From NCBI RefSeq assembly GCF_019049255.1, contig NZ_JAGMUJ010000033.1:62001-126000 (forward strand): a stretch of 64,000 bases of DNA, given 5' to 3'. Within the stretch, counting starts at the first letter, position 1. The number at the start of each line of letters is the position of its first letter. Both the position numbers and the translations under genes were made by a program. The notes under the pieces were generated by a model. That model did no database searches, was not told where the DNA came from, and saw only the letters and a list, made by a program, of their open reading frames with translations. This document shows positions 55,011-61,572 of this stretch, in pieces. This DNA comes from Streptomyces sp. AC558_RSS880. GTDB lineage: Bacteria > Actinomycetota > Actinomycetes > Streptomycetales > Streptomycetaceae.

Positions 55011-56102
55011 CTACTCCCCGACCTCGCCGTACGCTGCGAGGAGGACGGCCGGGTCCGGGCCTTCGAGCACCGTGGGCTTGGCGAGGCCGTCGAGGACGAT
55101 GAAGCGCAGCAGGTCGCCGCGGGACTTCTTGTCGACCTTCATGTTCTCCAGCAGCTTGGGCCACTGGTCGTAGCGGTAGTGCAGGGGGAGCCCGACCGAT
55201 TCGAGGATCGTGCGGTGGCGGTCCGCGGTGGCGTCGTCCAAGCGGCCCGCGAGACGGCCCAGTTCGGCGGCGAAGTGCATGCCGACGGAGACCGCCGCGC
55301 CGTGGCGCCACTTGTAGCGCTCGTTCTTCTCGATGGCGTGGCCGAGGGTGTGACCGTAGTTCAGGATCTCGCGGAGACCCGATTCCTTCAGGTCGGACGA
55401 GACGACTTCCGCCTTGACCCGGATCGAGCGCTCGATCAGCTCCGCGGTGTGCGGGCCCGACGGGGTGCGGGCGGCCTGGGGGTCGGACTCGATGAGGTCC
55501 AGGATCACCGGGTCGGCGATGAAGCCGGCCTTGATCACCTCGGCGAGTCCGGAGACGTAGTCGTTGACCGGGAGGGAGTCCAGGGCGGCCAGGTCGCACA
55601 GGACGCCGGCGGGCGGGTGGAAGGCGCCCACCAGGTTCTTGCCCTCGGCCGTGTTGATACCGGTCTTGCCGCCCACGGCCGCGTCCACCATGGCCAGGAC
55701 GGTGGTCGGGATCGCGATCCAGCGGACTCCGCGCAGCCAGGTCGCGGCGACGAAGCCGGCCAGGTCGGTGGTGGCGCCGCCGCCCACGCCGACGATGACG
55801 TCGGTGCGGGTGAAGCCGGACTGGCCCAGTGCCTTCCAGCAGTAGGCGGCGACCTCGGCGGTCTTGGCCTCCTCCGCGTTGGGCACCTGGATGGCGATCG
55901 CCTCGTAGCCCTGGTCGGCCAGGTCGGCGCGGAGCGCGTCGCCGGTCTCGGCGAGTGCCTCGGGGTGCACGATCGCGACCCGCTTGGCCCGGTCACCGAT
56001 CAACCCGCCCAGCTCTCCGAGGAGCTGACGTCCCACCAGGACGTCGTAGGGGTCGGTGCCCGCCGTGCCGCCGATGGCGATCCGCGTCACTGCCTCGCTC
56101 AT
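55011..56102 (-). CDS. aroB: 3-dehydroquinate synthase
   Basis: AroB converts DAHP to 3-dehydroquinate, the second shikimate step. The protein has 363 residues with the NAD-site VGVGGGATTDLAGFVAATWLRG, AVGGKTGIN and the zinc-ligand region NYGHTLGHAIE. The ATG at 56102 overlaps the aroK stop by four bases. Confidence 0.97.
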   Translation of the reverse strand: MSEAVTRIAIGGTAGTDPYDVLVGRQLLGELGGLIGDRAKRVAIVHPEALAETGDALRADLADQGYEAIAIQVPNAEEAKTAEVAAYCWKALGQSGFTRTDVIVGVGGGATTDLAGFVAATWLRGVRWIAIPTTVLAMVDAAVGGKTGINTAEGKNLVGAFHPPAGVLCDLAALDSLPVNDYVSGLAEVIKAGFIADPVILDLIESDPQAARTPSGPHTAELIERSIRVKAEVVSSDLKESGLREILNYGHTLGHAIEKNERYKWRHGAAVSVGMHFAAELGRLAGRLDDATADRHRTILESVGLPLHYRYDQWPKLLENMKVDKKSRGDLLRFIVLDGLAKPTVLEGPDPAVLLAAYGEVGE

Positions 56103-56614
56103 GCTTCCTTCAACTCCAGTGCGTTCAGGGCGGCTTCCGTGACCTCTTCGGGGGTGCGGCCGTCCGTGGGTACGACGGCGGTGGCGGCCTCCTCGTACAG
56201 GTGTCGCCGCGCCTCCATCAGCTCGCGCCACTGCTTGCGCGGGTTGACCGCGAGCAGCGGGCGGGCGGCGTTGAGGCCGGTGCGCTTGACCGCCTCCTCG
56301 ACGTCCATCGAGAGGTACACGACCCGCTGTCCGGCGAGCAGGGCGCGCGTCTCCGCGTCGAGGATCGCGCCGCCGCCGAGCGCCAGGACGCCGTCGTGCT
56401 CCGTGAGCGCCGTGCGCACCGCGCGCTTCTCGATGGCGCGGAAGGCGGGCTCGCCCTCGTCGACGAAGATGTCGGCGATGGTCCTGCCCTCGGCGGTGAC
56501 GATGTCGTCGTCGGTGTCCCGGTAGCCGACCCCCAGCCGCTCGGCCAGCAGCTGCCCCACCGTGGACTTGCCCACGCCCATGGGGCCGACCAGCACGATG
56601 ACCGGTGAGCTCAT
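56099..56614 (-). CDS. aroK: Shikimate kinase
   Basis: AroK phosphorylates shikimate. The protein has 171 residues with the P-loop VGPMGVGKSTVGQLL, the DTDDDI substrate motif, VLALGGGAILD and the lid Arg region RPLL. It overlaps aroC (four bases upstream) and aroB (four bases downstream), giving a tightly coupled aroC-aroK-aroB order. Confidence 0.97.
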   Translation of the reverse strand: MSSPVIVLVGPMGVGKSTVGQLLAERLGVGYRDTDDDIVTAEGRTIADIFVDEGEPAFRAIEKRAVRTALTEHDGVLALGGGAILDAETRALLAGQRVVYLSMDVEEAVKRTGLNAARPLLAVNPRKQWRELMEARRHLYEEAATAVVPTDGRTPEEVTEAALNALELKEA

Positions 56615-57795
56615 CGGATGGCCAGGTTCTCGAGGTACGACGTCACGTTGCGGCGGGTCTCGGTGACGCTGTCGCCGCCGAACTTCTCCGCGACCGCGTC
56701 CGCGAGGACCAGGGCGACCATGGCCTCGGCGACGATGCCGGCGGCCGGCACGGCGCACACGTCGGAACGCTGGTGGTGGGCGGCGGTCTCCTCGCCGGTG
56801 ACGACGTCCACGGTCTTCAGCGCCCGCGGCACGGTGGCGATGGGCTTCATCGCCGCGCGTACGCGCAGCAGCTCACCGGTGGTCAGTCCGCCCTCGGTGC
56901 CGCCGGAGCGGCCGGAGGCCCGCTTGATGCCCTCGTCGGTGGCGAGGATCTCGTCGTGCGCCTTGGAGCCGGGCACGCGGGCGAGGTCGAAGCCGTCGCC
57001 GACCTCGACGCCCTTGATGGCCTGGATGCCCATGAGGGCGGCGGCCAGGCGTGCGTCCAGGCGACGGTCCCAGTGGACGTGGGAGCCGAGGCCGACCGGG
57101 ACGCCGTACGCCAGCACCTCGACCACGCCGCCGAGGGTGTCGCCGTCCTTGTGGGCCTGGTCGATCTCGGCGACCATCGCCTTCGAGGCGTCCGCGTCCA
57201 GGCAGCGCACCGGGTCGGCGTCCAGCCGCTCCACGTCGGCGGGGGTCGGGTAGACGCCGTACGGCGCCTTGGCCGCGGCCAGCTCGACGACGTGGCTGAC
57301 GATCTCGATGCCGGCCGTCTCCTTCAGGTACGACCGTGCCACCGCGCCCAGCGCCACGCGGGCCGCGGTCTCGCGGGCCGAGGCGCGCTCCAGGATCGGC
57401 CGGGCCTCGTCGAAGCCGTACTTCTGCATGCCGGCCAGGTCGGCGTGGCCGGGGCGGGGGCGGGTCAGCGGGGCGTTGCGCGCCAGGCCGGCCAGCACCT
57501 CCGGGTCGACCGGGTCGGCCGCCATGACCTGCTCCCACTTCGGCCACTCGGTGTTGCCCACCATGACCGCGACCGGGGAACCGAGGGTCAGACCGTGCCG
57601 GACGCCGCCGAGGAAGGTGACCTCGTCGCGCTCGAACTTCATCCGGGCGCCGCGACCGTAGCCCAGCCGCCGCCTCGCGAGGTGGTCTGCCACCATGTCC
57701 GTGGTGATCGGCACGCCGGCGGGAAGGCCCTCCAGCGTCGCGACGAGTGCGGGACCGTGCGACTCCCCCGCGGTCAGCCAGCGCAACCTGCTCAA
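56611..57795 (-). CDS. aroC: Chorismate synthase
   Basis: AroC makes chorismate from EPSP using reduced FMN. The protein has 394 residues with LTAGESHGPALVATLEGLP, the basic RRRLGYGRGARM motif and RSGGTEGGLTTGE. The start is a TTG (57795) preceded by GAGGAG at 6-base spacing and gives the exact family N-terminus. It is the first gene of the aroC-aroK-aroB unit. Confidence 0.97.
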   Translation of the reverse strand: MSRLRWLTAGESHGPALVATLEGLPAGVPITTDMVADHLARRRLGYGRGARMKFERDEVTFLGGVRHGLTLGSPVAVMVGNTEWPKWEQVMAADPVDPEVLAGLARNAPLTRPRPGHADLAGMQKYGFDEARPILERASARETAARVALGAVARSYLKETAGIEIVSHVVELAAAKAPYGVYPTPADVERLDADPVRCLDADASKAMVAEIDQAHKDGDTLGGVVEVLAYGVPVGLGSHVHWDRRLDARLAAALMGIQAIKGVEVGDGFDLARVPGSKAHDEILATDEGIKRASGRSGGTEGGLTTGELLRVRAAMKPIATVPRALKTVDVVTGEETAAHHQRSDVCAVPAAGIVAEAMVALVLADAVAEKFGGDSVTETRRNVTSYLENLAIR

Positions 57796-57832
57796 CGGTG
57801 CTCCTCAATGCTCGCGCCCCGGTACTGCCCTG

Positions 57833-57854
57833 CGTACACGTGTCCTCGTGTACG
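57833..57854. promoter_or_regulatory. Palindrome upstream of aroC
   Basis: CGTACACG (57833-57840) and CGTGTACG (57847-57854) form a perfect 8-bp inverted repeat with a 6-base loop, 38-59 bases before the aroC TTG. It is either an operator or a leader hairpin; I do not recognise the binding protein. Confidence 0.45.
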
Positions 57855-57978
57855 GCTGTGGCGTGACGGGGTGCGCGGCCCCGGTCCGCCACCTCCGATC
57901 CTCCCACGTCCGGGCCGGGCATCCGGCCGTCGGTCCATCAGGCGGACGGACGGGATCACGGGCCGGGCGGCGGAGGAA

Positions 57979-58404
57979 TCAGGCCGGGCCGTCGCCCTGG
58001 CGGGGCTGGGGCGCGTAGGCGCCGAGGAAGTCGGCGCCGCTCGGCTGCGGATCCCGCCGGTCCGCGTCGCCGCCCTGCCGGCGCGGCGGCGCGTACTGGC
58101 CCAGGTGGTCGGCGCCGCTCGGCTGCCGGGCGGCCTGCGGCGCGGGACTGTTCGGCTGCGGTGCGTAGGCGCCCAGATGGTCCGCGCCGCTGCCCTGGCC
58201 GTGCTGGGCCGCCGCGTGGATCGGCCGGCCGTTGCGGACGGCGCGGCGGTACGCGATCTTGCGCTTGATCTTGACGACCCAGGACGCGACGACGGCGAGC
58301 ACGATCAGGGCCAGCACCGTGATCTGCACCCAGTCGGGCAGAAAGCCCAGCACGGACTCGAATATCTGGGACTTCACCGACGCCAGCGGCATGCCTGCGG
58401 ACAT
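57979..58404 (-). CDS. Small membrane protein with three SGADxLGxYAP repeats
   Basis: The protein has 141 residues. One membrane segment (about 23-45, LPDWVQITVLALIVLAVVASWVV) is followed by a basic KIKRKIAYRR stretch and a Pro/Gln-rich cytoplasmic tail. The tail holds three copies of a motif: SGADHLGAYAPQP, SGADHLGQYAPPR and SGADFLGAYAPQP. It lies between aroE and aroC on the same strand. I do not recognise a family; the regular repeats look like a multivalent docking tail. Confidence 0.8.
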   Translation of the reverse strand: MSAGMPLASVKSQIFESVLGFLPDWVQITVLALIVLAVVASWVVKIKRKIAYRRAVRNGRPIHAAAQHGQGSGADHLGAYAPQPNSPAPQAARQPSGADHLGQYAPPRRQGGDADRRDPQPSGADFLGAYAPQPRQGDGPA

Positions 58405-58455
58405 GGAACGCGTTCCCCTCCCCTGTTCCGCCCCCTGCGGAACCGAGGGTGGATC

Positions 58456-59283
58456 TTAGCGGGCCGCGAGAGCCCGCTCGCCCGCTTTTCGCATGGCGTC
58501 CAGCGGGGCCGGTGAACGCCCCGTCATCTGCTCCACCTGGAGCACCGCCTGGTGCACCAGCAGGTCCAGTCCGCTGACCACGGCGCCCCCGTACGCCGAC
58601 CAGCGGGCGGCGAGAACGGTCGGCCACGGGTCGTAGAGCACGTCGAAGAGGGCCGTCGGACGCTCCGGGACGGCCCTGGCGAGGGTGTCCGTGACGCCGG
58701 CCGGGGTGGTGCTGACGACCAGCGGGGCGTGCAGGGCCTGCTCGGCGTCGTCCCAGTCGGCGATGCGGACCGCGACGTCGAGCCGCTCCGCCCACTGGCG
58801 CATCTCCGTCGCACGGGCCTCGCTGCGGACATACACGGTGACCTCGCCCGAGCAGATCCGGGCCAGCGCGGCGAGGGCGGAGGAGGCGGTGGCGCCCGCG
58901 CCGATGATGGCGGCGGACTCCACCTTGTCGATGCCGTGCTCGCGCAGGGCGGCGACCATTCCGGGGATGTCGGTGTTGTCGCCGGTCCGGCGGCCGTCCG
59001 GGGTGAGGACGACCGTGTTGACCGCCTCGACGGACGTCGCGGTCTCGCTGATCGAGTCGAGCAGCGGGATCACCGCCCGCTTCAGCGGCATGGTCAGCGA
59101 CAGTCCCGCCCACTCGGTCCCGAGCGTGTCGAAGAAGCCGGGCAGGGACTTCTCGTCGACCTCGAAACGGTCGTACGTCCAGCCTTCCAGGCCCAGCTCG
59201 GCGTAGGCGGTGCGGTGCAGCACCGGGGAGAGCGAGTGGGCGATCGGTGAGCCGAGTACGGCTGCCCTGCGGGCGGTCGACAT
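58456..59283 (-). CDS. aroE: Shikimate dehydrogenase
   Basis: AroE reduces 3-dehydroshikimate to shikimate. The protein has 275 residues with VLGSPIAHSLSPVLHRTAY, the LSLTMPLKRAV segment (NVTxPxK position, with the catalytic Lys), DNTDIPGM and the nucleotide loop IIGAGATASSALAAL. Its ATG overlaps the mltG stop by one base (TGATG), so it is co-translated with mltG. Confidence 0.95.
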   Translation of the reverse strand: MSTARRAAVLGSPIAHSLSPVLHRTAYAELGLEGWTYDRFEVDEKSLPGFFDTLGTEWAGLSLTMPLKRAVIPLLDSISETATSVEAVNTVVLTPDGRRTGDNTDIPGMVAALREHGIDKVESAAIIGAGATASSALAALARICSGEVTVYVRSEARATEMRQWAERLDVAVRIADWDDAEQALHAPLVVSTTPAGVTDTLARAVPERPTALFDVLYDPWPTVLAARWSAYGGAVVSGLDLLVHQAVLQVEQMTGRSPAPLDAMRKAGERALAAR

Positions 59284-60950
59284 CAGTTGCCCCTCGACGC
59301 GTTGAACTTCTCGACGAGCTTCTCGTGCTCCGCGATGGTCTTGGCGAACTCGGTCTTGTGCATGCCGTCCGTGGCCACGAAGTACATCCAGCCGTCGCCC
59401 GTCGGATCCAGCGCGGCCTGCAAGGCCTCCTCGCCCGGGTTGCCGATCGGGCCGGGCGGCAGGCCCCTGTTGGTGTATGTGTTGTAGGGGTCGGGGTTGC
59501 TGTTGATCTCCGACTCGGAGATGTCGATCTCGCTCTGGCCCAGGAGGTAGTTGAAGGTCGAGTCGAACTGGAGTTTCTGGTTCGTCTCGGTATTGGTGGC
59601 CTTGAGGCGGTTGTAGATGACCTCGGACATCTTGCGGAAGTCTTCGTGGGTCTTGCCCTCCGCCTGTACCAGGCTCGCGACCGTCACCAGCTCCCACGGC
59701 CCTTCGAGACCGAGGCTCTCGGCCTTCCCCTCGAAGTCCAGCTCCTCGTACTTCTCGGTGGCACGAGCCACCATCTGCTTCAGTACCGCCTCGGGTTTCT
59801 GGTCCTTGGCGACGGCGTAGCTCGACGGGTAGAGGAAGCCCTCCAGCGGGTCCTTGACGTCCCCGTGGTTCACCGCCCAGTCGGGCAGGCCGAGGCTCTT
59901 CCACTTGCTCTCGGCGACCTTGGCCGTGGTGCCCTTGTCCAGTTCGAGACGTTTGTCGATCAGCTCGTAGATGGCGACGTTGCGCTTGCCCTCGGCGATG
60001 ATCAGGTTGTCGCGGCTCTTGGGGCTGAGCATCAGTTCGACCGCGCTCGCGGCCGACATCTCCTTCTGCAGCGTGTAGACGCCGTCCTGGATGCTCTTGC
60101 CCTGCGGGTTGGCCGACTGGGCCGCGACGAAGGCGTCGACGCTCTTGACCACGCCCGCCTTCTTGAGCTCCTGGCCGATGGCGTACCCGCCGGAGCCCTT
60201 GGGGATCGTGACGGTCACCTGCTCGCCGTTGCCGGCCCCCGCGAAGTCCGGGGCGCTGCCGAAACGATCCTGGTAGAACTGGTAGCCGAAGTAGCCGACA
60301 CCGGCGATGCCGCCGCCGAAGACCACGACCACGACGAGACAGGCCAGGCCGCTGCGTCGTTTCCTCTCCTTGCCGCCCCGGCCCCGGCGGTCGCCGCGCC
60401 CGCTCCGGTCGCCCGGCTCGTCGTCGCCGGCGTCGTCCTCGTCACCACCGCCCGCGAAGAACGCGTGTTCGCCCTGGTCGGGGCCCGGGTCCCAGTCCGT
60501 CTGCGGTTCGGGGTCGGCGCGGCGGCGGCCGGGGGGCTCGGGCGGCGGGTAGGCGTCGGGGGTCGCGTAGTGGTCGGGCTGCTCCCCGCCGTAGGTCCCG
60601 GACTGCTGCGCGTACGGGTCCGTCGGGTCGGCGGCGTAGGGGTCCTGCGGGTAGGAGCCCGTGGGCCAGCCGTTCTGGTCGTACTGCGGCTGTTGCTGCT
60701 GGTCGTACTGCGGCTGTTGCTGCTGGTCGTACTGCGGGTACTGCTGCCCGCCGTACCCGTGCTGCTCGCCGGTGCCCCAGTCGCCGTACTGCTGGTGCGT
60801 CTGCGGCTGCTGCGGATAGTGCTGTGGCTGGCCGCCGTAGGGGGACTGCTGACCCTGCTGGGTCTGCTGTCCGCCCCATCCGCCGTCCCCGTACAGCGGG
60901 TCGTCCGGATGCCACGGTTCGGAGCCTTGGCCCCGGCCATACTCAGTCAT
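59283..60950 (-). CDS. mltG: Endolytic murein transglycosylase MltG (YceG-like)
   Basis: MltG cuts nascent glycan strands at the membrane. The protein has 555 residues: a long Gln/Tyr/Pro/Gly-rich cytoplasmic N-terminus (about 1-195), a membrane segment (about 200-222), a LysM-like region and the YceG domain with PLEGFLYPSSYAVAKDQ, ASLVQAEGKTHEDFRKMSEVIYNRL (the catalytic Glu is in QAE) and NTYTNRGLPPGPIGNPG. The N-terminus includes a 24-base tandem repeat encoding QQQQPQYD units (60676-60737). The ATG at 60950 was chosen as the start of the low-complexity domain. Confidence 0.93.
   Translation of the reverse strand: MTEYGRGQGSEPWHPDDPLYGDGGWGGQQTQQGQQSPYGGQPQHYPQQPQTHQQYGDWGTGEQHGYGGQQYPQYDQQQQPQYDQQQQPQYDQNGWPTGSYPQDPYAADPTDPYAQQSGTYGGEQPDHYATPDAYPPPEPPGRRRADPEPQTDWDPGPDQGEHAFFAGGGDEDDAGDDEPGDRSGRGDRRGRGGKERKRRSGLACLVVVVVFGGGIAGVGYFGYQFYQDRFGSAPDFAGAGNGEQVTVTIPKGSGGYAIGQELKKAGVVKSVDAFVAAQSANPQGKSIQDGVYTLQKEMSAASAVELMLSPKSRDNLIIAEGKRNVAIYELIDKRLELDKGTTAKVAESKWKSLGLPDWAVNHGDVKDPLEGFLYPSSYAVAKDQKPEAVLKQMVARATEKYEELDFEGKAESLGLEGPWELVTVASLVQAEGKTHEDFRKMSEVIYNRLKATNTETNQKLQFDSTFNYLLGQSEIDISESEINSNPDPYNTYTNRGLPPGPIGNPGEEALQAALDPTGDGWMYFVATDGMHKTEFAKTIAEHEKLVEKFNASRGN
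60676..60737 (-). repeat. 24-base tandem repeat in the mltG N-terminal coding region
   Basis: Two perfect 24-base units (60676-60699, 60700-60723) and a 14-base third part encode repeated QQQQPQYD. It is a slippage-prone minisatellite in a disordered protein segment. Confidence 0.9.
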
Positions 60951-61077
60951 CGATCCCCTAGAGCCGCGAGGCAGCGGGCGCGCGGCCACCTGAAGACCAC
61001 GGCTCCTGTCCCGCCTCTCTCTGTGCGGCGGCTGTTCGAACACCGTCCGCATCGCGCGGAACGTTACCGTATCGCGA

Positions 61078-61572
61078 TCAGATGACCACTTCGACGCCCT
61101 CGCCGGGTGGCCTGCCTGACACCCGTTCGGATTCCAGTGCCTGCTGGAGGATGATCACAGCGGCGGCCTGGTCGATGACCGAGCGGCCCTTCTTGGACTT
61201 GACGCCGGAGGCTCGCAGTCCCTGGCTCGCCGTGACCGTGGTCATCCGCTCGTCGACCAGGCGCACCGGGACGGGCGCGATGCCGCGGGCCAGCTCCTGC
61301 GCGAAGCCCCTGACCTTGGCCGCGGCCGGGCCCTCGCCCCCCTTGAGGGAGCGAGGGAGACCGACGACGACCTCGATCGGCTCGTACTCCTCGACGAGCT
61401 GCTTCAGCCTGCGGTGGGCTGCGGGGACGTCCCGGCCGGGGACGGTCTCGACCGGCGTGGCGAGGATCCCGTCGGGGTCGCACGAGGCGACCCCGATACG
61501 GGCGTCCCCCACGTCGACGGCGAGACGGCGGCCCCGGCGCAGCGCCGGGGTGTCCCGCTGGTCCTCGCTCAC
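61078..61572 (-). CDS. ruvX: RuvX/YqgF family Holliday-junction resolvase-like nuclease
   Basis: The protein has 164 residues with an RNase H-like fold: LAVDVGDARIGVASCDPDG (first acidic site), EVVVGLPRSLKGGEGPAA, VPVRLVDERMTTVTA and the C-terminal Asp in KGRSVIDQAAAVIILQQALE. It is proposed to act in 16S rRNA 5' maturation or recombination. Its GTG overlaps the alaS stop by four bases, the usual alaS-ruvX-mltG-aroE order. Confidence 0.95.
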   Translation of the reverse strand: MSEDQRDTPALRRGRRLAVDVGDARIGVASCDPDGILATPVETVPGRDVPAAHRRLKQLVEEYEPIEVVVGLPRSLKGGEGPAAAKVRGFAQELARGIAPVPVRLVDERMTTVTASQGLRASGVKSKKGRSVIDQAAAVIILQQALESERVSGRPPGEGVEVVI

